A stretch of DNA of 64,000 nucleotides from Halobaculum magnesiiphilum (lineage in GTDB: Archaea > Halobacteriota > Halobacteria > Halobacteriales > Haloferacaceae). Made by a program: the position numbers and the translations under genes. The stretch is from contig NZ_CP081958.1 in assembly GCF_019823105.1 (NCBI RefSeq), forward strand, positions 1-64,000, given 5' to 3'. The stretch's first letter is position 1; each line of letters opens with the position of its first letter. The notes below the pieces were generated by a model. The model did not search any database. It was not told the origin of the DNA and saw only the letters and a list, made by a program, of their open reading frames with translations. This document shows positions 8,217 through 17,500 of this stretch, one piece after another.

Positions 8217-8944
8217 TCCGCGTCGTCCTCGCGGTCGTGATGGCGACGGCGCTGTGTGCGGCGTCGCTGCCGGCCGTCGAGACCGCGCGCGTCGAGCGGA
8301 CGACGGCGGCGCTCGATCGCGTCCCGGAGCGGATCGACCGCGCGGCGCTGTCGACGCTCGCGGCGGAGCCGGCGCGACGCTCGGCGACCGGATCGGCGCC
8401 GACCGCGCGACGCGTCGTGTCGTTCTCCGTTCCCGGCGGCTCGCTCGCCGCCGCGCGCGTTCGAGCGCTCGCGCTTTGTTCGGGCGACGAGCTGGGGACG
8501 GCCGTGTTCGTTCACGCCGTCGGCGACGGGGCACCGTCACGAACGGCGCTGTCGGCACCGTACGATCTCCCGGCAGGCGGGATCGCGCTCGACGGGCGTC
8601 AACGCGTGTCCCTCTCGCTGGTTCCCGTCGGATCGGGGACGGACGGGCGCGAGCGCCGCATCCGGGTCCGGCTGCTCCCCTCGCCGACCGCGGACACAGG
8701 TTCAAGTACCGAAACGGGACCACCCCGGCTATGCGATCCTTCGACGGCCTCCGTGACCGCGTCGCCGGCGGGCGGAGCGCCGACGGACGCGAACCGACCG
8801 GCCGCGGAACCGACGAACGAGGCGTCGACTCGGGCGGGTCGTCCGAGGGCGGCTGTCGCTGTCTCGTCGAGTTCGACGGCGGTTCGGGTCCCGCCTCCGA
8901 TTCTGGGGTCGGTTCCGGATCGAGGAGCGCCGGCGGCCCGATGA
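8213..8944 (+). CDS. Small membrane-anchored protein of the pilus-like locus (DUF7311-like)
   Basis: Open frame of 243 codons from a GTG that overlaps the preceding stop. The N-terminus (IRVVLAVVMATALCAASLPA) is a signal anchor or signal peptide. The following region, to about residue 165, looks like a compact extracellular domain. The last ~71 codons run out of phase through the start of the downstream ATPase gene and have the composition of a shadow frame. The natural domain probably ends near RRIRVRLLP, and the stop appears to have been lost or moved. From memory it matches DUF7311. Function unknown; probably part of the secretion or pilus machine. Confidence 0.65.
   Translation: MIRVVLAVVMATALCAASLPAVETARVERTTAALDRVPERIDRAALSTLAAEPARRSATGSAPTARRVVSFSVPGGSLAAARVRALALCSGDELGTAVFVHAVGDGAPSRTALSAPYDLPAGGIALDGRQRVSLSLVPVGSGTDGRERRIRVRLLPSPTADTGSSTETGPPRLCDPSTASVTASPAGGAPTDANRPAAEPTNEASTRAGRPRAAVAVSSSSTAVRVPPPILGSVPDRGAPAAR
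8701..8730 (+). promoter_or_regulatory. Internal leaderless promoter of the ATPase gene (copy 2)
   Basis: ttcaagtacc at 8701-8710 is followed by gaaacgggaccaccccggct and the ATG at 8731. The block acgggaccaccccggc is repeated exactly before the ATG at 12719. It lies inside the 3' part of the preceding open frame. Confidence 0.65.
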
Positions 8945-10827
8945 GCGGTTCGACGGTGCTTCGCGTCGACGCGTCGAGGTGTTCCGGCGGCGACCTCTCG
9001 GTGGATTCGGCGTGCAGGGCGACGGTGATCGACGCGCTCGCCGACCGCGACACCGACCTCGTTCGCGTCCGGAGCGGCGGTCTCGACAGGTTCTACGAGG
9101 GAGATGCCGCGGCGCTGTTGCTCGCCGCCGGCCGGTTCGCGGACGCGGTCGAAGGATACGATCCCGACATCGCGAGTCGCGCTCGCTCGGCTCCCGTCGC
9201 GGTCGCTCGCGAGGCGGTCGGGCGCGCCGGACCGGTCGCGCGACTCGCCGCCGAGACGGGGTTCACGGAGTGGGCCGACGGGGCTATTGGTAGGGACGAC
9301 GCCGGGACGCCGCCGAAATCGCTCCCGGCGAGCGTCGCGCCGGCGGGGGCGCTGGGGCGAACGCGGCCGACGCGCCCGTCCGACGCCGTGTTTCGCGGGA
9401 CGACCGACCTCCCCACGGGCGGAAGCGCGACCGTGTACGACCGCCCGGACGGACTCCCGCACTATCACCTCACGCCGGCGACGCGGGCGTTCTCGACTGA
9501 CGCGCTCGACGTGTTGGCGGCCGCGACGGACGCGCTCGCGACGGGCGAGGTCTCACACGGGCCGCGGTCCCATCGACGCGCCGTCCGACATGCCGCCTCC
9601 GACCGGAGGTCTGGATCCACTGCCGCCGGGGACCCTCCCGACCCGCTCCCGACCGGGGCGCTAACCGAGGCCCTTCGCCGCCATACGCGGGGACTCGGCG
9701 TGCTGGACGAGCTGTTCGCCGACGGCCGCGTGACCGACGCGTTCCTGTCGGCGCCCGCGGCGGACGGGCCGGTCCGGGCGGTCGTCGACGGCGAGGCGAT
9801 GACGACGAACGTCCGGCTGTCGGCCGCCGACATCGACGCGCTCGCGTCCAGGGTCCGTGCGGCCAGCGGCCGGGCGTTCTCCCGCGCGTCGCCGACGGCC
9901 GACGCCGCGCTCGGCGATGTCCGCGTCGCGGCGGTCACCGATCCCGCGAGCGACGGTCGGGGGTTCGCGCTCCGCCGCCGCGACGACGATCCGTGGACGC
10001 TTCCCCGGCTCGTCTCGGTCGGATCGCTTCCGCCGTGGGCCGCTGGATTGCTATCCGTCGCGGTCGAACGTGGGGCCGCGATCCTCGTCGCCGGTCCCCG
10101 AGGAGCTGGAAAGACCTCGCTGCTCGGCGCGCTGTGTCTGGAGGTTCCCGTCGACACCCGGACGGTCCTGATCGAGGACACCCCGGAGCTCCCGGTCGCG
10201 GCGATCCGCGACGCCGGCCGCGACGTGCAACCGCTTTCGGCCGGAACCGACGGCGACGACGCGCTCGCTCCGACTGAAGCCGTCCGGACGGCGCTGCGGT
10301 TCGGCGAGGGCGCGCTGGTCGTCGGCGAGGTTCGCGGGTCGGAGGCGCGGGCGCTGTACGAGGCGATGCGCGTCGGCGCCGCCGCCGACGCGGTTCTCGG
10401 AACGATCCACGGGACCGGCGGTCGGGCGGTCCGCGAGCGCGTCGTCTCCGACCTCGGCGTGCCGGCGTCGTCGTTCGCCACGACGGACCTGGTTGTCACG
10501 CTCGGCCCCGACCGCGCGCTTGCCTCGGTCGAGGAGGTGAAAGGTCCGGCGCCCGGCGATCTCACGACCCTCGTGGAGCGCGACGGCGGGGGAGGCGCCG
10601 GGGACGACTGCGGGAAGGGCGATGGCGGCGAGAACGCTCACACTGCGGCGAGGCCGACGGGGAGGATCGACCGCGGAGAGAGCCGCGTCATCGCCGATCT
10701 CGCTGGTCCGGGTGAGGCGTACGCCGACGTTCGCGAGGCGGTCCGACGCCGGGCGCGGACGATCCGAACGCTCGCGGACGCCGGCAGGACGGACACCGGC
10801 GGGATCGACGCGGCGGACGACCGATGA
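8731..10827 (+). CDS. Type II/IV secretion ATPase, PilB/TadA/VirB11-like
   Basis: 698-residue ATPase predicted to drive assembly of a pilus or pseudopilus at the membrane. Walker A GPRGAGKTS lies near residue 455, an Asp-box-like IEDTPELPV follows, then Walker B LVVGEVRGSEA and the His box GTIHGTGG. The N-terminus carries cysteines (CRCLVEF, then RCSGGDLSVDSACR) that could bind a metal, as in related haloarchaeal ATPases. The start at 8731 is set by a leaderless promoter 21-30 bp upstream. Its stop overlaps the next start (ATGA), coupling it to the PilC-like gene. Confidence 0.88.
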   Translation: MRSFDGLRDRVAGGRSADGREPTGRGTDERGVDSGGSSEGGCRCLVEFDGGSGPASDSGVGSGSRSAGGPMSGSTVLRVDASRCSGGDLSVDSACRATVIDALADRDTDLVRVRSGGLDRFYEGDAAALLLAAGRFADAVEGYDPDIASRARSAPVAVAREAVGRAGPVARLAAETGFTEWADGAIGRDDAGTPPKSLPASVAPAGALGRTRPTRPSDAVFRGTTDLPTGGSATVYDRPDGLPHYHLTPATRAFSTDALDVLAAATDALATGEVSHGPRSHRRAVRHAASDRRSGSTAAGDPPDPLPTGALTEALRRHTRGLGVLDELFADGRVTDAFLSAPAADGPVRAVVDGEAMTTNVRLSAADIDALASRVRAASGRAFSRASPTADAALGDVRVAAVTDPASDGRGFALRRRDDDPWTLPRLVSVGSLPPWAAGLLSVAVERGAAILVAGPRGAGKTSLLGALCLEVPVDTRTVLIEDTPELPVAAIRDAGRDVQPLSAGTDGDDALAPTEAVRTALRFGEGALVVGEVRGSEARALYEAMRVGAAADAVLGTIHGTGGRAVRERVVSDLGVPASSFATTDLVVTLGPDRALASVEEVKGPAPGDLTTLVERDGGGGAGDDCGKGDGGENAHTAARPTGRIDRGESRVIADLAGPGEAYADVREAVRRRARTIRTLADAGRTDTGGIDAADDR

Positions 10828-12674
10828 TATCGTGGACGGCTCTCGGTCGAGGAGTCGCGCGTGCGACCGTGATCGCTTCGCGCCGGTGGCCGGAGCGGTA
10901 CGTCGATCGAGTCGAACCCGACGGGAACCTCGAACGGGCGTGCGCGTTTCTCGGGCTCTCAGTCGACGCCGAACGGATCGCCACCGCGGCCGCGACTGTC
11001 GGCGTCCTCCTCGGGGCGTGTACGTTCGTCGGCGCGTTGGGGTGGTCACTTCTCGACGGCAGCGCGGGGACGGCGCTCGCCGTCCCGGTCGCCGTCGGGT
11101 TCGCGGCGACCGTCGGCTGGGTCGCGTTCTCGGGGATCCGCCGCGCGCCCGTGCTCGCAGCGGCCGTCGCCAGGACACGCGCCGTCGCGGACGCGACGAC
11201 CATCACGAGTGCGCTGTCCCTGTCGCTCCGGCTCACCCCCGTCCCCGAGCGGGCGGTCCGGTTCGCCGCGGACGGCGGGGGCGGCCCACTCCATCGGAGC
11301 CTGGCCGACCACGCCGATCGCGCCGCGGTCGCCGGCGCCGGCGACGGGGGCCTCCGGGAGTTCGCCGCGGAGTGGCGCGAGTGGTTCCCGGCGCTCGACC
11401 GGTCGGTCGCGCTCCTGCTCGCTGCCGCCGACGCCGACACGGGCGGGGACCGGACCCGGCTGCTGGAGCGCGCGGTCGCGGCCGTCGAGGACGACCTGCG
11501 CGATCGGACGGCGTCGTTCGCCGGCGACCTCCGCGCGCCGGTCACCGGCCTGTACGCCTTCGGGGTGCTGCTCCCGCTCGCGCTCGTCAGTACGCTTCCG
11601 GCGGCGGTCGCAGCCGGCGTGACGATCCCGCCGTTGGCGTTCGTCGCGACGTACGACCTGGTGTTGCCCGCGGCGCTCGCGGTCACGGCCGGCCGACTGC
11701 TGCTGCGCAGGCCGGTCGCCTTGCCCGCACCGCGTGTCGACGCGACGCATCCGGACGTTCCCGACCGACGGGGAGTCGCGTTGCTCTCGGGCGCGACGGC
11801 TGCCGCAGTGGGATGGGTCGCGGCTCCGGTCGTCGCCGGCGGGTGGGCGAGTCCGGTGCTCGCCGCCGGCGCGGGCGTCGGGACCGGCCTCTGCGTCCAT
11901 CTTGGCCCGCGCCGGGAGGTGCGGCGGACGATCGAGGAGCGGAACCGCGGGCTGAGCGATGCGCTCGCACTCATAGGCCGCCGTGTAGCCGACGGCGAGG
12001 CCGTCGAACGCGCGCTTCCGGCGGTCGCGGCGTCGCTGTCGGGACCGACCGCGGATGCCCTCGCGGCCGCAAGTCGCCGGATGTCGGCGCTCGGGATCCC
12101 GGTCGGCACAGCCCTCGCCGGTGAGGGCGGTCCGTTCGCTCCGGAGCGCGGGGCCGGCGGCCGAGCGGCCGCCGCGGTGGTCGCGATCGCCGCCGCGGCG
12201 ACGGAGGGTCGGCCCGCCGGCGACGCGCTGGTGGCGCACGCCGACCGGCTCGACGCGCTCGCGGCCGCCGAGCGCGACGCGCGTCGGGAGCTGGCTGCCG
12301 TGACGGGGACGCTCCGCGACACCGCCGCCCTGTTCGGGCCGCTCGTCGGCGGCGCGACGGTCGCACTGGCGGGGCGGCTCGACGGACTCGAGGGGCTCGG
12401 CGGGGCCGGCGGGATCGGGTCGGGTGTCGGCGAGGTCGGGCGGGCAGCCGGCGGCGCGGTCGCCGGGGAGGCTGCCGCGCTCCCGGCGTCGCTCGTCGGA
12501 CCGGTCATCGGCGTGTACGTCCTGGCGCTCGCGGCCACGCTGACCGCGTTCGCGACGGGGCTGGAGCGCGGGCTCGACGTGACGGTCGTCGGCTACCGCG
12601 TCGGGCTCGCGCTCGTCGCCGCCAGCGGCGCGTTCCTCGCCGGGCACGCCGCCGTCGCGATGCTCGTCGCGTGA
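10824..12674 (+). CDS. Type II secretion F / PilC/TadC-like polytopic membrane protein
   Basis: 616-residue integral membrane platform protein. Hydrophobic segments occur near residues 55-105, 245-290, 315-350 and 550-615, separated by two cytoplasmic helical domains, the typical duplicated T2SF layout. It should form the inner platform turned by the PilB-like ATPase, whose stop it overlaps by 4 nt. The region around residues 510-545 is Gly/Ala-rich. High GC produces long shadow frames on the other strand, which I discount. Confidence 0.85.
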   Translation: MISWTALGRGVARATVIASRRWPERYVDRVEPDGNLERACAFLGLSVDAERIATAAATVGVLLGACTFVGALGWSLLDGSAGTALAVPVAVGFAATVGWVAFSGIRRAPVLAAAVARTRAVADATTITSALSLSLRLTPVPERAVRFAADGGGGPLHRSLADHADRAAVAGAGDGGLREFAAEWREWFPALDRSVALLLAAADADTGGDRTRLLERAVAAVEDDLRDRTASFAGDLRAPVTGLYAFGVLLPLALVSTLPAAVAAGVTIPPLAFVATYDLVLPAALAVTAGRLLLRRPVALPAPRVDATHPDVPDRRGVALLSGATAAAVGWVAAPVVAGGWASPVLAAGAGVGTGLCVHLGPRREVRRTIEERNRGLSDALALIGRRVADGEAVERALPAVAASLSGPTADALAAASRRMSALGIPVGTALAGEGGPFAPERGAGGRAAAAVVAIAAAATEGRPAGDALVAHADRLDALAAAERDARRELAAVTGTLRDTAALFGPLVGGATVALAGRLDGLEGLGGAGGIGSGVGEVGRAAGGAVAGEAAALPASLVGPVIGVYVLALAATLTAFATGLERGLDVTVVGYRVGLALVAASGAFLAGHAAVAMLVA

Positions 12675-12687
12675 CCCCGCACGAGGG

Positions 12688-12718
12688 TTCAAATACCGGA
12701 ACGGGACCACCCCGGCAC
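12688..12718 (+). promoter_or_regulatory. Internal leaderless promoter of the third module (copy 3)
   Basis: ttcaaatacc at 12688-12697 is followed by ggaacgggaccaccccggca and the ATG at 12719. Apart from a few changes it is a copy of the promoter at 8701. It begins just past the PilC-like stop. Confidence 0.65.
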
Positions 12719-13213
12719 ATGATCGACGCACCACTCGACGTCTGGTACGCCTGGCTCGGGCTCGCCCTCGCCGGCGCGGTGACGCTGGGGGTCGTGGCCG
12801 GACTCCCGACCGCTCCGCCGCCGGACGCCGTCTCCGTCGCCGCGACCGTCGACACCGTCGCCGCCGCCGACGCGCCCGCGACGGCCCGCTACCGGATCGC
12901 CGCCGACCGCGTCAGGGTGACGACCCGCGGCGTCTCGTTGCGCTCCGACGGCGGCAGCGCGTTCGCCGGCTTCGGGACGGACGCGGTCGTCCCGGTCGAG
13001 CCCGACGGCCCGCTCGCCGGCGTCGCCCTCGGCGACAGCCCGCGCCATGCGTTCGATTCGCCCGGGGAGTTCGCCGTCGCGGTCGCGACGGCGCGTGCCG
13101 AAGGGTCGCCCACGGAGACGGACTCGGGTGGCGATTGGACCGCGGGCCGGACGCTGCACGCCCGGCACGTCTCGTGGGGGGAGACGGATGTCACGCTCGT
13201 CCTCGTCGCGTGA
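12719..13213 (+). CDS. Single-pass membrane protein of the pilus-like locus (DUF7283-like)
   Basis: 164-residue protein. A membrane segment spans residues ~9-28 (WYAWLGLALAGAVTLGVVAG), followed by a predicted beta-rich extracellular domain. An in-frame GTG at 12671 exists, but the TATA box at 12688 would then lie inside the gene, so the ATG at 12719 is preferred. It overlaps the next gene by 26 nt. It resembles DUF7283 from memory and is probably a minor pilin-like or accessory component. Confidence 0.72.
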   Translation: MIDAPLDVWYAWLGLALAGAVTLGVVAGLPTAPPPDAVSVAATVDTVAAADAPATARYRIAADRVRVTTRGVSLRSDGGSAFAGFGTDAVVPVEPDGPLAGVALGDSPRHAFDSPGEFAVAVATARAEGSPTETDSGGDWTAGRTLHARHVSWGETDVTLVLVA

Positions 13214-13598
13214 GCGCGCGTTCGCCGAGCCGACGGTGGCGCTTGCTGCGGTGCTCGCGCTGTCCTTCGGGATCGCCGCCTACACGGTCGTATTGGGCGG
13301 CGTCGGCGATCGACGGCCGACCGCCGAGCCGACGCTGGAACGCGTCCACGACGAGATCACGGTCGGCGGCGTCGCGGACCCGGAGCGGTTCGACCGAGCC
13401 GGCGCCGTGATCGCTCGGACGGACACTCGTGCGAACGCCACCCTGCGCGTCGCCGGGCGACGGTGGCGCGTCGGGCCCGCGGTTCCCGAGCGAGCCACGG
13501 CCGCCGCGAACCGCGCGACCGCGAGCAGACGCGTCGGCGTCGCGCTCGCACCCGGACGCGTTCGACCGGGGCGGCTCCGGGTCACGGTGTGGCGATGA
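13188..13598 (+). CDS. Pilin-like membrane protein (DUF7285-like)
   Basis: 136-residue protein with a short Arg/Ser-rich N-terminus. ERAFAEPTVALAAVLALSFG then begins a ~22-residue hydrophobic helix. This arrangement (basic residue, small residue, Glu near the start of the helix) recalls class III signal peptides of archaeal pilins and TadE-like pseudopilins, though the canonical K/R-G site is not exact. It overlaps the preceding gene by 26 nt and the following gene by 4 nt (ATGA). The role in the machine is inferred from context. Confidence 0.7.
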   Translation: MSRSSSSRERAFAEPTVALAAVLALSFGIAAYTVVLGGVGDRRPTAEPTLERVHDEITVGGVADPERFDRAGAVIARTDTRANATLRVAGRRWRVGPAVPERATAAANRATASRRVGVALAPGRVRPGRLRVTVWR

Positions 13599-14572
13599 CC
13601 GGGTCGCTGCTCGACGTGTGTCTCGCGCTCCTCCTGATCGGCGCCGCGGCCGGAACGCTCGTCGGCGCCGACGCGGAGGCAGCCATCGCCGCCGACATCG
13701 GAGTCGCGTCGTCGCGTGCGAGCGGAACCGCCGAGACGCTCGCGTCGTCGACGGCGGCGGTCGAGTACACGCTCGCTCCCGATCGCGAGGGAACGGGAAC
13801 CGACGGTGCGGCCGCATCGCCGGAGGCAACGCGGGTTGCCCACGCGACGCTGGCCGAGCATCTCGCGCGCGCAGCGGTCCGGTCGACGACGTTCGATGCC
13901 TCGGGGCGGGGTGACGACACGACACCGGCCGACGTGTCGGTGCCGTCGGCGACGGTCACGGACTACCGACGGACGGTCCGTGAGACGGTCGCCGGGGCGA
14001 TCGGTCCACGGACGAGGGTGCGCGCCGTCTGGCGTCCGCTCCCGTGCGACGACCGAGGGGGCGCGGATCGAGACGGGGCGGACCGGGGCGGAGCGGATCG
14101 AGGCAGTACAGGCCGGGAGGAAGCCCATCGGATCGGCGGCGAGGTCACGGTCGGCCCTCGGCCGCCCGCGTCGGCAACTGTCCACGCCGCTCGGTTCGCC
14201 GTTCCGGTCGCCCCGTCGTCGGAACCGACTCCGAGCGACCGGGTCGACGCTGACAAGCCCTCGCGCGCCGCCGTGCGGACGGTCGCTGTGCTGTTCCCGC
14301 CCGACCGCGTCGCCGCGGCCGCCCGCGGCGACTCCGCGGCGGCCGCCGCCGTGACCGAGCGGTACCGTGCGGTTGGCGACGCCTTGGGCGTCGACGCAGT
14401 TGGCGCGCTGAAGCGCGGCGGGCCGCGCGAGGCGAACCGAGCGCTCGCGACGGCCCTCGCCGAGCGATATCCCGCGGAGCGACGCTCGACGGACGACGCC
14501 GTCGACGGGTCCGACTCGTGCGTCGGGGACCCGAACCGCGTGACCGTCGTTGTCAGGACGTGGTCGCCGTGA
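13595..14572 (+). CDS. Membrane-anchored protein of the pilus-like locus (DUF7284-like)
   Basis: 325-residue protein. The N-terminus MTGSLLDVCLALLLIGAAAG is a membrane anchor or pseudopilin helix, and the rest is predicted to be extracellular. A short degenerate Asp-Arg-Gly-rich repeat (GGADRDGADRGGADRG) lies near residues 155-170. No known catalytic motif. It starts within the stop of the preceding gene and its own stop overlaps the GTG of the next, consistent with one translational unit. It resembles DUF7284 from memory. Confidence 0.7.
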   Translation: MTGSLLDVCLALLLIGAAAGTLVGADAEAAIAADIGVASSRASGTAETLASSTAAVEYTLAPDREGTGTDGAAASPEATRVAHATLAEHLARAAVRSTTFDASGRGDDTTPADVSVPSATVTDYRRTVRETVAGAIGPRTRVRAVWRPLPCDDRGGADRDGADRGGADRGSTGREEAHRIGGEVTVGPRPPASATVHAARFAVPVAPSSEPTPSDRVDADKPSRAAVRTVAVLFPPDRVAAAARGDSAAAAAVTERYRAVGDALGVDAVGALKRGGPREANRALATALAERYPAERRSTDDAVDGSDSCVGDPNRVTVVVRTWSP

Positions 14573-17500
14573 GCGCCCGGACCGACTCCGGCCGTTCGGT
14601 CGCCGCGACCCGCCGACTCGGCGTCGGAAGGACCGCCGTGGTGTCGTGCGATGACGGTGCCGGTAGCGGCGGCGACGGCGACAGAGGGATGGTTCCCTTC
14701 GCGCTGATCGCCGTCGTCCTCCTGCTCGGCAGCGTCGTCTACGCGAACACGCTCGCGCTCGGCGGGCCGGTCGTCGTCGACACCGCCGCCGACGACGCGC
14801 TGGATCGGGCGGAGTCGGTCGGCAGGCCGGCCGTCCGCGCAGCGGCGACAGCCGCCGCGCGGGAGGCGGCGCTGCATCCGGTGACGACGCCGGCGAACAC
14901 GACCGTCGGACGCGCGCTTGACCCCGACCGGCCGTTCCGGGACGCGCTCCGGCTGCGGATCGCGCTCGCATCCGCCGAGGCGCTGGCGAACGCGCGGACC
15001 GACGCCGGCGGCGTGACCGCGACCGCGTCGCTGCCGGCGGTCGATTCGCCGAACGACGTCCGGGCCGCCATCGAGCGCGTCTCGGTCGCGCCGCTCGCGA
15101 ACGGAACCGCGATGCGCGTCACCGTCCGGAACGTGACGCTTACGGCGACCCGCGGGGGCGAGGCCGTCGCGACGCGGAAGGTGAACTACAACGTCGCGAT
15201 GGCGCTCCCCGTCCTCGCGATGCACGACCGAACCGTGGCCTACGAGACGCGGCTGAACCGCTCCCCGTTCGAGGGGCCGGGGCTCGGTCGGGCGCTCACG
15301 TGGCGCCTGTGGTCGGTCGCGCAGGCCCGCGGTACCGCGCAGTACCTCGGCGCTCCGATCTCCAATGTGCTCGCGTCCCGGCACGTGGAGCTGTCGACGA
15401 ACGCCGCGTCCCTGCGCGCACAGGGGACAACGTACGGCCGCAGCGACCCGGCGGGACGCGCCGCGATGATCAGGGCGACCGGCCGCGTCGGGGCGCAGGA
15501 TCTCCTCGTGCCGGCGATGGACAGCGGCCCCTCGTGGACCGGTCGCGTCCTCGACGCGGGCGAGACGGCGACGGCGCGGACGGACGGATCGCCGTCGACC
15601 GAACCCGCGGACGACCGCTGGGGCCCGAGCGGCGGCGCCGCCGGCGCAGACGACATCTCGGTCGGGGTGAACGCGACCGCGGATCGGGCGTTCATCGCGT
15701 TCCTCGACGACGACTCCGCAGACGGGTTCGACGCCGCGGTTCGCGGCGCGTACCGCTCCCAAGCGACGCGACGCGTCAGCGTGATCGGTGCCACACGCGC
15801 ACAGCGCCCGCCGCCGTCGTCACCGGGGCCCAATTGGGCGCTCCTGTCGGAACGGGACGACCAGCGGATCGTCGTGGTCGACCGCGAGTCGCGCCGTGAC
15901 GGCTCCGCGAGGTCGGTCGCCGACGAGCGACGGACGGTCGCCGTCCGACACCGGGTGACGCGACGATGGACGCGGAGCGGGTCGATACGGACGACGACGG
16001 CGACGTGGACGGATCGCTATCGCGTTCGGGTCACGCTGTCGGTCGAATACGCGCCGACGACCGGACCGGAGCGACCGACCGCCCCGACCTACGTCCGTGG
16101 CGGCCCGCTCGACGGGCCGAACCTCGCGGACGTGCCGGCGGCCGCGCGGGCGGAGTTGTTGCCGCCGGGGGCGGCGGATCGGGAAGCACGAGCCGCGATC
16201 CGCGCCCGGACGAACGAGGCCGGATTCGGACACGCGACGGCCGATCGAACGATCGTCCACGGCGACCGACCGGCCGGACTCGACGACTGGGTCTACCGGG
16301 ATCTGATCGGCTTGCGTGAGCGGGTTCGGAACGTCTCCGTTCCCGTGTCGCGCTCGGCCGTCGCCGCCGGGGAGGCGAACGCCGCCCGACGGCTGGCGAC
16401 GGCGATCAGGAGCCGACGGGCAACGCTTGTCGACGCGCCGGAGACGTACGACGGCGCCGCCGACCGGGCGCGTGTAGCTGCCAGGGCGGGGTACGTCGAC
16501 GCCGTCCTCGCCGATCTCGACGCGCGGGCCGGCGGCTCGACCGCGCGAAACGAGGAGTATCTCGATCGGATCGGGGAGATCCGTGGCGACGCGGACGACC
16601 GAATCGACGACCTCGCCCGTGTCGCCGCCGCCGCCACAGCGCCGGAGCCGGCGCCCGCCGGACGGTGGCACGCCGGCGAGGTGACGCTCACGCCGCGCGG
16701 GACACCCGGATATCTCCCGGTGACGGCCGTCGACTCCGAGCACGTCGGTTCGCTGGCGCCCGGGGAGTCGGTCCACCCGCTGGCCGCGCGCAACACGAAC
16801 CTGTTCGCCGTGCCGACCGGCGACGCCGCGGACGCCGTCACCGACGCCGCGCTTCCCGAGAAGCGCACCGCGTCGCTTCCGGAGGCAGGACGGGCGCTCG
16901 TCGCCGCGAACCGGACCGCCGCGGCGACGAACACGAGTTCGTCCCCGGACGGCGACCACGACAGCGCGCGAGCAACGCTACAACGACGGGTGACGGACGA
17001 GCTCCGTGCGGTCGACTTGCGCGCCCTTGCGGTACTCGACCGCCGGACTTCACTCTCTCGTGAAGACCGGATCGCCGCGGTTCGCGCGGCGAATCGAAGA
17101 TGGTCGGCGCCGGGGGAACGAACAGCCGCGGTCGTCAACGGCTCGTACGCCACCGCGGTCGCGCGCGCCGCGACCGTCCGCGCCGGCCCCGGCGACGGCG
17201 ACGAGATCGACCGGGATCGGCTGGCGCTCCGGCTGCGTGTCGAGACCGCCGACACCGCGACGAACGCCAGCGTCGACGTTCCCGAGGGGATCCGCGCCGG
17301 TACCGTGGACGAGACGCGGGCGGCGCGGCGCGCGGCGTTGCGCCGGGCGGCCAAGCGGGCCGGCTCGAACGCCACGGAACGGCTCCACAAGCGCTACGGG
17401 AAGGGAAAGCTCGGACCGGTGCTCGCCGGACTCCCGGTCGCGCCGGTCCCCGGCTACTGGTACGCGACGGTGAACGTCTGGGACGTGGAGGTCGCCGGCG

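Noticed and set aside
8699-12697. Strings like GGTTCAAATACC that look like a tRNA T-arm
   Set aside because: No acceptor, D or anticodon stems surround them. They lie at TATA distance from start codons and are better read as promoters.
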